A stretch of 23,377 bases of DNA from JANLTP01 sp031363055 (lineage in GTDB: Bacteria; Pseudomonadota; Gammaproteobacteria; Burkholderiales; Burkholderiaceae_E): positions 1-23,377 of the forward strand of contig JANLTP010000130.1 in NCBI GenBank assembly GCA_031363055.1, written 5' to 3'. This document shows positions 14,890 through 22,139 of this stretch, piece by piece (the first letter of the stretch is position 1; every line of letters begins with the position of its first letter). Under the pieces are notes generated by a model that was not told the origin of the DNA, searched no databases, and was given only the letters and a program-made list of their open reading frames with translations. Both the position numbers and the translations under genes were made by a program.

Positions 14890-17800
14890 TGGTCCTGTCG
14901 GAATTCTGTATCAAGCGACCGGTGTTTGCGACGGTCCTGTCGCTGATCATCGTCTTGCTCGGGGTGGTCAGTTACGATCGACTGTCGGTGCGCGAATATC
15001 CGAAGATCGATGAGCCGGTCGTTACCGTCGATACGCGTTATCTCGGTGCCTCATCCGAGATCATAGAGTCGCAGGTCACCAAGCCTATCGAAGATTCCAT
15101 TGCCGGCATCGAGGGTGTCGAAGTATTGACTTCGATCTCGCGACCGGAACAAAGCCAGATTACTGTGCGTTTCCGGCTCGAGCGCGAACCCGATGGCGCT
15201 GCCGCCGACGTCCGGGATCGGGTCGCTCGGGTACGCTCGAGGTTGCCGCAATCGATTGACGAGCCGGTGATTGCGAAAGTCGAGGCCGACGCCAATCCGA
15301 TTATATGGCTGGCTTTTTCCAGCGATGTGTTGACCCCGCTCGAAGTGTCGGATCTCGCCAACCGGATCGTCAAGCCACGCCTGCAGACCTTGCCTGGCGC
15401 GGCCGACGTTCGAATCTTCGGTGAACGTAAATTTTCGATGCGTATCTGGCTCGATCCGGATCGTCTGGCGGCCTTTAAATTATCGCCCTCCGACGTTGAG
15501 GACGCATTGCGTCGGCAAAACATCGAAGTACCGTCTGGGCGCATCGAAAGTCGGCAGCGTGAGTTCACCGTGGTTTCGCAGACCGATCTGCAGCGTGTTC
15601 AGGAATTCGAAGAGGTCATCGTCAAAACCTCGAACAGCTTTTCGGTCCGCCTGAAGGACGTCGCACGCGTTGAGATTGCGCCCTTGAACGAGCGTATTTC
15701 GGTCCGGTTCAATGGACGTAATGCCGTCTCGATGGGCGTGATCAAGCAGGCGACCGCCAACCCGTTGACGCTGGCACAGGCCCTGAAAGCGGAATTGCCG
15801 CGCCTGCAAGCGGAGTTGCCACCCGGCGTACAGGTGTCGATTGCCAACGACAACACCTTGTTTATCGAGCGATCGATTCAATCGGTTTACAAGACCATTC
15901 TTGAAGCCGTCGTCCTGGTCGCGCTGGTGATTTTCCTGTTCCTCGGCACGATTCGGGCCAGCATGATTCCACTGGTCACGATTCCGGTGTGCCTGATTGG
16001 CGTGTTTGCGCTTATGCTGGCCGCAGGCTTCAGTGTCAATACGCTGACGCTACTCGCGCTGGTGTTGGCTATCGGCCTGGTAGTCGATGACGCCATTGTG
16101 GTGCTCGAGAATATCTACCGCCACATCGAAGAGGGCATGACCCCGATGCAGGCAGCCTTCAAGGGCACCAAGGAAGTCGGCTTTGCGGTCATCGCCATGA
16201 CCATGACCCTGGCCGCCGTGTTCACGCCGGTCGCGTTCACCACCGGGCGCACCGGCAAATTGTTTATCGAGTTTGCGCTGACTCTGGCCGGCGCGGTGAT
16301 CATTTCCGGCTTCGTCGCGTTGACGCTTTCGCCGATGATGTGCTCGCTGCTGCTTAAACATAACCCCAAGCCGAACTTGATGGTGCGCAGCATTGACCGA
16401 TCCATGTCGGCGCTGGCGCGCGGCTATGCGGCCGTATTGCGAGTGACCTTGCGGCATCGCTGGGTGGTTGTTCTGATCGCCGCTGCGGTGGGTTATGCCA
16501 GTATTCATCTTTGGAACACCACCAAAAAAGAGCTGGCTCCGATCGAAGATCGCGGCACCATTGTGTCGATCTTTAATGGTCCGGATGGTGCGTCGGTCGA
16601 CTACACACAAAAGTACGGCTTGCGAATCGAGGCCCTCGCCAACGGAACTCCCGAAATTGACCGCATTTTTGTCGTGGCAGGTAGTCCGACCGTCACCCAG
16701 GGGATTATGTTTACTCGGCTCACCGATTGGAACAGCCGTTCGCGAAAAGCCGTCGATATTGCCAAAGAGCTGCAACCGAAGCTACTGGCCATCCCCGGCG
16801 TCATGGCGTTTGCCGTGTTGCCAGGCTCGTTCGGTGTCTCGCCGCGTGAACGGCCGATCAACTTCGTGATCTTGACGACCGATAGCTACGATCGAATCTC
16901 GCAAGTGGTGGGTGCGATGATGGCCGACTTGTCACGTTATCCGGGCATTCAGGGCGTCGACAATGACCTGAAGCTGAACAAGCCCGAGTTGAAGATGGTC
17001 ATCGATCGCGATCGTGCGGCCGACGCCGGTATTCAGATCGAGGCGATAGGCCGCGCAGTCGAAACCGCACTGGGCGGCCGCCAAGTCACGCGCTTCAAGC
17101 GCCAGGGCGAGCAATATGATGTCATGGTGCAATTCGATCCGACCAATCGCGCGTCGCCCAGTGATATTTCGAATATCTTTGTGCGCGGTCGTGCCGATGC
17201 CATGGTACCGCTGTCCAGTCTGGTCGGTGTCAAGGAGGCGGTCGCGGCGCGTGAACTCAATCATTTTGCGCAACGTCGTGCTGTGTCGTTTACCGCCAAT
17301 CTGACGCCGGGAACCTCGCTGGGCGAGGCGCTGGAAGTCTTCGAGGAAACCGCCCGAAAACATGTGCGCCCGGGCTATGCGATTGACTACAACGGTCAGA
17401 CACGTGAATTCAAGCAATCGTCGTCGGCCTTGCTGGTGACTTTTGCGCTGGCGCTGGCGTTTATTTTCCTGGTATTGGCTGCACAGTTCGAAAGTTTTAT
17501 TGATCCGTTCATCATCATGTTGACGGTGCCGCTGTCGATGACCGGTGCGCTGGCCTTGTTGCAATTGACCGGTGGCACCTTGAACGTCTACAGTCAGATT
17601 GGCCTGATCACGCTGGTCGGGCTCATCACGAAACACGGCATATTGATCGTCGAGTTCTCGAATCAAATCCGAGACTCCGGCAAGGATCTGATGCCCGCGG
17701 TCGTCGAGGCCGCCAGCATGCGCTTGCGCCCGATCCTGATGACCACCGGCGCCATGGTGCTGGGTGCCGTGCCGCTGGCGTTCGCCACCGGCGCTGGTGC

Positions 17801-18050
17801 CGAAAGCCGTATTCAGATCGGTATGGTGATTGTCGGCGGCATGAGCTTTGGCACCTTGCTGACGCTGTTTGTGGTGCCTACGATCTACACCCTCGTTGCA
17901 CGCCGGCGCACACCTGAGCTCGCCAACGATGCAGCAACGCCTGATCTTGCGGGTGCGACGGTCGCGCACCCCGGGCTGGGCGCCGGTGCCGAAGTCGCTG
18001 CGCGTAGCGCGTTACTGCCCACACCACCGATCGCCAAGGAAGGCAACTGA
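14889..18050 (+). CDS. RND efflux transporter, HAE1/AcrB-like inner-membrane pump
   Basis: Proton-driven export of hydrophobic or amphiphilic compounds. 1053 residues, the normal length, with 12 membrane segments split 1+5 and 1+5 around two large periplasmic loops. The proton-relay residues are present: D400 and D401 in TM4 (GLVVDDAIVVLENIYRHIEEG) and K915 in TM10 (GLITKHGILIVEF). N-terminal SEFCIKRPVFATVLSLIIVL and GIEGVEVLTSISRPEQSQ are HAE1 signatures. The C-terminal tail (after 1005) is Ala/Gly/Pro-rich and not conserved. Overlaps the adaptor gene by one base upstream and dnaQ by one base downstream (TGATG). The closest resemblance is to the MdtB/MexD-like broad group; no substrate can be read from sequence. 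Confidence 0.93.
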   Translation: MVLSEFCIKRPVFATVLSLIIVLLGVVSYDRLSVREYPKIDEPVVTVDTRYLGASSEIIESQVTKPIEDSIAGIEGVEVLTSISRPEQSQITVRFRLEREPDGAAADVRDRVARVRSRLPQSIDEPVIAKVEADANPIIWLAFSSDVLTPLEVSDLANRIVKPRLQTLPGAADVRIFGERKFSMRIWLDPDRLAAFKLSPSDVEDALRRQNIEVPSGRIESRQREFTVVSQTDLQRVQEFEEVIVKTSNSFSVRLKDVARVEIAPLNERISVRFNGRNAVSMGVIKQATANPLTLAQALKAELPRLQAELPPGVQVSIANDNTLFIERSIQSVYKTILEAVVLVALVIFLFLGTIRASMIPLVTIPVCLIGVFALMLAAGFSVNTLTLLALVLAIGLVVDDAIVVLENIYRHIEEGMTPMQAAFKGTKEVGFAVIAMTMTLAAVFTPVAFTTGRTGKLFIEFALTLAGAVIISGFVALTLSPMMCSLLLKHNPKPNLMVRSIDRSMSALARGYAAVLRVTLRHRWVVVLIAAAVGYASIHLWNTTKKELAPIEDRGTIVSIFNGPDGASVDYTQKYGLRIEALANGTPEIDRIFVVAGSPTVTQGIMFTRLTDWNSRSRKAVDIAKELQPKLLAIPGVMAFAVLPGSFGVSPRERPINFVILTTDSYDRISQVVGAMMADLSRYPGIQGVDNDLKLNKPELKMVIDRDRAADAGIQIEAIGRAVETALGGRQVTRFKRQGEQYDVMVQFDPTNRASPSDISNIFVRGRADAMVPLSSLVGVKEAVAARELNHFAQRRAVSFTANLTPGTSLGEALEVFEETARKHVRPGYAIDYNGQTREFKQSSSALLVTFALALAFIFLVLAAQFESFIDPFIIMLTVPLSMTGALALLQLTGGTLNVYSQIGLITLVGLITKHGILIVEFSNQIRDSGKDLMPAVVEAASMRLRPILMTTGAMVLGAVPLAFATGAGAESRIQIGMVIVGGMSFGTLLTLFVVPTIYTLVARRRTPELANDAATPDLAGATVAHPGLGAGAEVAARSALLPTPPIAKEGN

Positions 18051-18775
18051 TGGCCTCCGATACGCTCGTCGTTCGCCAGGTTGTGCTCGATACGGAGACG
18101 ACCGGGCTGTCAGTGGAAGACGGTCACCGGATCATTGAAATTGGCTGCCTCGAGATCCTGAATCGCCGCATCAGTGGCCGGCATCTGCATTTTTACCTCA
18201 ACCCCGAGCGCGATATTGACGAAGGCGCGATGGCGGTCCATGGCCTGAGTCGCGAACGCTTGCGCGACGAGCCCAAGTTCGTCGAGGTTGTTGATCGCCT
18301 GCTCGAGTTTGTTGCTGATGCCGAGATCCTGATCCATAACGCGCCGTTTGATGTCGGTTTTCTGGACGCCGAATTGGCCCGTCTGAAGCGTCCCTCGTTT
18401 ACCAGGCACGTCGGTTCGGTACTCGACACGCTGGCCATGGGTAGGCGCCTTCATCCGGGCAAGCGCAACTCGCTGGACTCGCTCTGCGATCGTTATGGTG
18501 TGTCGAACTCGCACCGTAAATTGCATGGCGCCTTGCTCGATGCCGAGTTGCTGGCCGACGTTTATCTGGCGATGACTCGAGGCCAGGACAGCCTTGATAT
18601 CGCCCATGAGCGCAAGGATGAGTTTAAAGGCGGGCACACGAATCTAGCCGGTCTGCCGCTGCAGTTACGCGCGCTTCAAGCCAGTGAAGACGAACTTCTC
18701 GCGCATGAGCAGTACCTTGCGGGGATGGCCAAAGAGTCCAAAGCTGCGGTGCTCTGGAGTGGCGATTCGGGCTAA
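18050..18775 (+). CDS. dnaQ: DNA polymerase III epsilon subunit, 3'-5' proofreading exonuclease
   Basis: Proofreading exonuclease of the replicative polymerase. 241 residues, near the E. coli length. DEDDh active site: D14 and E16 in VLDTETTGL (Exo I), the Exo II region LIHNAPFDVGFLDAEL with D101, and Exo III RKLHGALLDAELLADVY with H159 and D164. The remaining C-terminal ~60 residues correspond to the tail that binds the polymerase alpha subunit. The ATG at 18050 shares one base with the stop of the RND pump, so this essential gene seems to be translated on the efflux transcript unless it has its own promoter inside the pump gene. Convergent with the S41 peptidase gene across 13 bp. Confidence 0.95.
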   Translation: MASDTLVVRQVVLDTETTGLSVEDGHRIIEIGCLEILNRRISGRHLHFYLNPERDIDEGAMAVHGLSRERLRDEPKFVEVVDRLLEFVADAEILIHNAPFDVGFLDAELARLKRPSFTRHVGSVLDTLAMGRRLHPGKRNSLDSLCDRYGVSNSHRKLHGALLDAELLADVYLAMTRGQDSLDIAHERKDEFKGGHTNLAGLPLQLRALQASEDELLAHEQYLAGMAKESKAAVLWSGDSG

Positions 18776-18788
18776 GGTCCCGCTGCGC

Positions 18789-20177
18789 TCAATGCAGCCC
18801 GGTCATCTGTTTCAGGCCGGAAGTTGCGAAGCTCTGTTCAAGCGCTGACGGCAGTGACTTGCCGACGACAGCCGGTGAAGCGGCCGACATAGACGCCGAC
18901 GAAGCCGCCGCTGGACAAGTGCCGGTGGCCAACCGTTGCAGCGCATTTGAGAGCCGTGGTTCCAGTGGGTCGCCGAGTGCTCGCGATAAATCATTCGAGC
19001 TCGACACACAATCGGGCGCCAGACCGTTGAAGTAGTCACTGAAACCGTCGCGATTGGTCGACTTGAACGTCACGATGTTGTAGACCTTGCCGTTGAATGT
19101 CGGTGGCGTAAAGCCGACCGGCTTGCCGCAGGTGGTTTCGCCGATTCGGGCGGCGCTGCGATAAGGCAACAATGACGTGATCATTGCTTCAGACGCCGAA
19201 CAGGTTCGCGGGCTGGTGATCCAGGCCAGCCGTTCGAAGCGGCCGGCATTGACGTCGCTGGCAAAGTTATAGCGCGAATTGGAGGCACTGTGGCGATCGT
19301 TGAATTGCAGTTGAAACGCCAGACTGCCGGCGGTTGAAACCGGTGCGAGTGATGCGCCAATGTCGTTCGCAATACTGAGCAGGCCACCGCCGTTGTCGCG
19401 CAGATCAACTACCAGATCGGTGGCTCCCCCCACCAGCAGGCTGTTGATCGCGGCTCGCCATTCGTCGCGCCCCGGTGTGCCGAACGAAGTGAAATAAAGA
19501 TAACCTGTTTTGCGACCGGCGTTATCAAGCACCGTCGGCGCCAGAATATATTTCAGCAAGTACTCGGACTTGGTCAGCGTGACGTCGCGGGGCGTGCTGC
19601 CTCGTTGAATTCTGAACCGAGCATTGAGCCCGACGGTGCTCGGGCCGATCGCCGCATCGAGCCGGTTTTCGGCGATCAAGGTTGCCATCGGCACATCGTC
19701 GATGCTCAGAATCTGATCTCCACGAGCAACGCCTTGAGCGGCCGCGTTGCTGTTCGGCTGCACCACGCGCACGAACAAGTCGCTGCCGATCACACTCAGC
19801 CCGACGCCGTAGCCGACCGTCTTGCCTTCATCAAAAAACGCCGCAAATGTGGCGGCGTTATCAATAAAGCTGTAACGATCCTCGCTGACCTTGAGGGCCG
19901 TCAGAGCCTCCTCAGGTGTCTTCAGCGTTTTCAAATCAACGTTGGGCAACCGGTCATACCAGAAATACCAGTCTTTCATGTAGCCGACCAGGAAATTGAT
20001 ATCCGCGTTGGTGCTGGTGTTGCTGGTGTCTGTGGCGGCCGGCAGGGGCAACGCCGCAGAGCCGCAGGCGCTCAGCGCCAGCACAACGGCGACGGCCGCC
20101 AGCGACTGTAAAATTGGCGAACGGTATTGCGGTGCCGATGGGTCGAGTGCCCCGAGGCGAGCAGTATGATCGTACAT
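18789..20177 (-). CDS. S41-family (C-terminal-processing-like) peptidase, lipoprotein
   Basis: Predicted periplasmic, lipid-anchored serine protease. From the frame's upstream TTG (20183) the numbering is: signal segment SLAAVAVVLALSAC with lipid-attachment C40, N-terminal domain (60-115), a PDZ domain (about 120-205) with the YGVGLSV and GVARGDQILSIDDVP motifs, and an S41 domain (about 225-365) with GYLYFTSF, VVDLRDNGGG, catalytic S329 (TCSASE) and K354 (TTCGKPVGF), 25 residues apart as in CtpA/Prc. C328 and C352 flank the catalytic Ser and Lys. I place the start at the ATG 20177 (AGGA upstream); the TTG six bases earlier is nearly as good. The tail after 420 is Ser/Ala-rich. Substrate unknown. 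Confidence 0.88.
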   Translation of the reverse strand: MYDHTARLGALDPSAPQYRSPILQSLAAVAVVLALSACGSAALPLPAATDTSNTSTNADINFLVGYMKDWYFWYDRLPNVDLKTLKTPEEALTALKVSEDRYSFIDNAATFAAFFDEGKTVGYGVGLSVIGSDLFVRVVQPNSNAAAQGVARGDQILSIDDVPMATLIAENRLDAAIGPSTVGLNARFRIQRGSTPRDVTLTKSEYLLKYILAPTVLDNAGRKTGYLYFTSFGTPGRDEWRAAINSLLVGGATDLVVDLRDNGGGLLSIANDIGASLAPVSTAGSLAFQLQFNDRHSASNSRYNFASDVNAGRFERLAWITSPRTCSASEAMITSLLPYRSAARIGETTCGKPVGFTPPTFNGKVYNIVTFKSTNRDGFSDYFNGLAPDCVSSSNDLSRALGDPLEPRLSNALQRLATGTCPAAASSASMSAASPAVVGKSLPSALEQSFATSGLKQMTGLH

Positions 20178-20456
20178 ATCCAAAACATCCTACCTTGCAG
20201 GGCCACTCAACTGACGGGGTAGACCCAGGGTGACGACAAACGGTCATTTTAGGCGGATAGCCGACGCTGACAGCATGTCTGACAGGGGTTCAGGGAATTG
20301 TTTCGAGATTCGCATGAAACGATTCACGCCTCGCCGCATCGCTGCTGGGAGGCTGGTCAGGACGGCATTTCGACTAAACTTGTCATACTAGGTCACTAAC
20401 TGAATCGCTAACCAAATCAATTGCTGAATGACTAACGTCAAGTCACTAACGTTCGT
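20178..20456. other. 279-bp divergent intergenic region
   Basis: Lies between the leftward S41 peptidase gene and the rightward DUF2863 gene. No open frame of note. The right end carries the CTAAC repeat cluster; I see no strong consensus promoter on either strand. Confidence 0.5.
20394..20452 (+). repeat. Cluster of four NNCTAAC repeats upstream of the DUF2863 gene
   Basis: CACTAAC (20394-20400), CGCTAAC (20406-20412), GACTAAC (20430-20436) and CACTAAC (20444-20450), with start-to-start spacings of 12, 24 and 14 bp; two copies extend to the 8-mer ACTAACGT (20431-20438 and 20445-20452). A fifth, weaker copy GACTAAA lies at 20373-20379. The last copy ends four bases before the ribosome-contact zone of the ATG at 20457, so a protein bound here could control expression. 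Confidence 0.5.
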
Positions 20457-21665
20457 ATGAAGAAAGAAACCCGCCACCCGCGCAAATTGCGCGATCGGAA
20501 AACACATTTGTCCCCGGACGCTGAACGTCTGGTGGCCGGCGCGCTCGGCCTGTCGAATTCGGGCAGCCGAATGGAGGATCGATTCTGGGAAAATCAGATT
20601 TCGGCACGTCTCGAGCGACTGCTTGATTCCAGTCACCCACAGGCACTCTACGATGCCCTCGAGCGTCTGCAACACGCTGATCAGGAAGCCTACGGTGCCT
20701 TGGTTGAAGCGGTCGAGGAGGCCGCCGAGGCGATTACGCTTGAAGTCGAAGGACAGGATTGGGACTGCCTGATGATCTGCGCGCCACTGGTTGTCTGGAC
20801 GCGCTTCAAGATTCCTTCGGGTCCGATTCCAGCCGTTGAAATTGCCAAAGTCAACGAGGTCTGGCGCACACAAGTGCTGGCCTCGCATGCCCGCCTGTCG
20901 ATTGCGCCGTGCCTCTACAGCATTGACCAGTTGCCGCCCGATTTCAGTGAGCTGCGCCGTATGGTTCGCAAGTTCGGCCTGGCGGCGATTGCCGGGCAGT
21001 CGCCCAAGCTCGATCTCAAAGCGTTGCCGGAAACCGCTGACATGTTGGCCGATGCACGATTCCTGGTGGCGGTGGTGGCGGTGCCGGCCGGATCGGCCAT
21101 GTTCCGATGGCAGGAGATCGACGCGACCCGTCATGCCAGTCGGGTCAATTGTCTCGAGCAATGGATCTCGAATGGCCGGGTACATCTCGAACCGATGGTG
21201 CCCGGTTGTGGTTTTGAGTGCTTGTTACCCGACGCTTATCATTTGAATTTGCGTGAGTCGGATCGTCGGGTTCGCCCGTATGCGATTCACGCGTCGGTCC
21301 ATTTTCTGACTCATGCCCTGAACCGCGAGGCGTCAGACCTGAAGGCAACCGTGGCCGGTTTCGGCCTGGAGCGAGCCGATGAGTATCGGATCGGTTTGTC
21401 GATTGGCGATGACGACGAAGTCGCTCAAGGCATCGTCTGGCCGCTATTGGGGGCCGAGAACGAAATCGATGACCCATCGCCGGTATCGATGATCCGCGAC
21501 CTGTTGAAACAGGCCGGCATCAGCGACATTGAGATCTGGAGCGACTTGACCGAACCGGAGTTCTGTGAGGACTGCGGCGCGCCTTTGTTTCCGAATACCA
21601 AAGGCGAAATCGTCCATGCTGAAATGCCTCAGGATAGCGAGACCGAAGCCAGCCACTTTCACTAG
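20457..21665 (+). CDS. DUF2863 family protein of unknown function
   Basis: 402 residues, predicted cytosolic, function unknown. Family marks: LSPDAERLVAGALGLSNSGSRMEDRFWE (18-45), WDCLMICAPLVVWTRFKIPSG (102-122) and the C-terminal EPEFCEDCGAPLFPN (366-380), where C370 and C373 form a CxxC that could be half of a zinc site. The rest shows an acidic helical N-terminal part (40-95) and a mixed alpha/beta core without known catalytic motif. I know this family essentially from Burkholderiales, so it serves as a taxonomic marker. Basic N-terminus MKKETRHPRKLRDRK could contact nucleic acid, but that is a guess. The ATG at 20457 has no clear ribosome site. Stands alone between the peptidase and the sox operon. 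Confidence 0.85.
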   Translation: MKKETRHPRKLRDRKTHLSPDAERLVAGALGLSNSGSRMEDRFWENQISARLERLLDSSHPQALYDALERLQHADQEAYGALVEAVEEAAEAITLEVEGQDWDCLMICAPLVVWTRFKIPSGPIPAVEIAKVNEVWRTQVLASHARLSIAPCLYSIDQLPPDFSELRRMVRKFGLAAIAGQSPKLDLKALPETADMLADARFLVAVVAVPAGSAMFRWQEIDATRHASRVNCLEQWISNGRVHLEPMVPGCGFECLLPDAYHLNLRESDRRVRPYAIHASVHFLTHALNREASDLKATVAGFGLERADEYRIGLSIGDDDEVAQGIVWPLLGAENEIDDPSPVSMIRDLLKQAGISDIEIWSDLTEPEFCEDCGAPLFPNTKGEIVHAEMPQDSETEASHFH

Positions 21666-21687
21666 CGGTTGTGCCTAGCGGTTGTGC
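21662..21687. repeat. Two perfect 13-bp tandem units at the end of the DUF2863 gene
   Basis: CTAGCGGTTGTGC occurs at 21662-21674 and again at 21675-21687 without a gap. The first copy contains the TAG stop of the preceding gene. Confidence 0.8.
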
Positions 21688-21688
21688 C

Positions 21689-21722
21689 GAAATCCTGCGA
21701 TTATAGAAATCCTGCGATGATT
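21689..21722. repeat. 17-bp tandem repeat, two units
   Basis: GAAATCCTGCGAT(TATA) at 21689-21705 and GAAATCCTGCGAT(GATT) at 21706-21722; the first 13 bases are identical. It follows directly after the 13-bp tandem pair and ends at the -35 box of the next promoter. Confidence 0.75.
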
Positions 21723-21750
21723 TGACTGTATCCGTATATGCGCATATAGT
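21722..21750 (+). promoter_or_regulatory. Strong sigma-70 promoter of the arsR-soxCD operon
   Basis: TTGACT (21722-21727), 17-bp spacer, TATAGT (21745-21750); each box is one or two bases from consensus. Predicted start near 21757, giving a leader of about 29 nt that contains the GGAG used by the regulator gene. Confidence 0.65.
21735..21748. promoter_or_regulatory. Perfect 14-bp palindrome, probable ArsR-family operator
   Basis: TATATGCGCATATA is its own reverse complement. It covers the 3' half of the promoter spacer and the first four bases of the -10 box, so a dimer bound here would block RNA polymerase. The first gene downstream encodes an ArsR-type dimeric repressor, whose family usually binds such AT-rich palindromes at its own promoter. 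Confidence 0.6.
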
Positions 21751-21785
21751 CACTGACAATCATAACGACTTTCGGAGCAGGCAGC

Positions 21786-22139
21786 TTGGACGATTTGTCG
21801 CCGGTGTTCGAGCGAGTCTCGAGTTACTTTGCGCTACTTTCGGAACCGATGCGGATCCGAATTCTGCATGTGGTTTGCCAACAGGAACGCACCGTCGGTG
21901 ACATTGTGGCCGAGGTGGGTGGCACCCAAGCCAATGTGTCGCGACATCTTGGACATATGTATCGCGCGGGCGCGCTGACGCGGCGCAAACGAGGCAACTT
22001 CACCTATTACGCGGTCGCCGATCAAGCGCTGACCGAAATCTGTCGATCGGTCTGCGTTCATATTGCGGGCAACCTTGACACCAGTGCCGAGCGCAAGGAT
22101 CTCATGGAACTGGCTAATGAGCTGGGGGCCGGCATATGA
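21786..22139 (+). CDS. ArsR-family winged-helix repressor, probable sox regulator
   Basis: 117-residue ArsR/SmtB-type repressor. Winged helix with the family signature SEPMRIRILHVV (19-30), recognition helix GGTQANVSRHLGHMYRAGAL (45-64) and wing RKRGNFTYYAV (67-77). The metal-binding ELCVCDL motif is absent. Instead C31 in helix 2 and C86/C90 in helix 5 resemble the two-cysteine arrangement of the persulfide sensors BigR and SqrR and of the thiosulfate-linked SoxR, which fits a sulfane-sulfur-responsive repressor; this is inference. The TTG start has GGAG (21774-21777) eight bases upstream. The stop overlaps the soxC ATG (ATGA), so the regulator is the first gene of the sox operon and is likely autoregulated through the palindrome at 21735-21748. 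Confidence 0.85.
   Translation: MDDLSPVFERVSSYFALLSEPMRIRILHVVCQQERTVGDIVAEVGGTQANVSRHLGHMYRAGALTRRKRGNFTYYAVADQALTEICRSVCVHIAGNLDTSAERKDLMELANELGAGI

Noticed and set aside
16932..17969. 345-codon open frame on the minus strand inside the RND pump gene
   Set aside because: Lies fully antisense to a well-supported gene; the translation is rich in Arg, His, Gln and Asp with no domain or signal, as expected from the opposite strand of GC-rich coding DNA.
21662..21722. Repeats after the DUF2863 gene as a CRISPR array
   Set aside because: Units are directly adjacent without spacers, only two copies each, and no cas genes are present.
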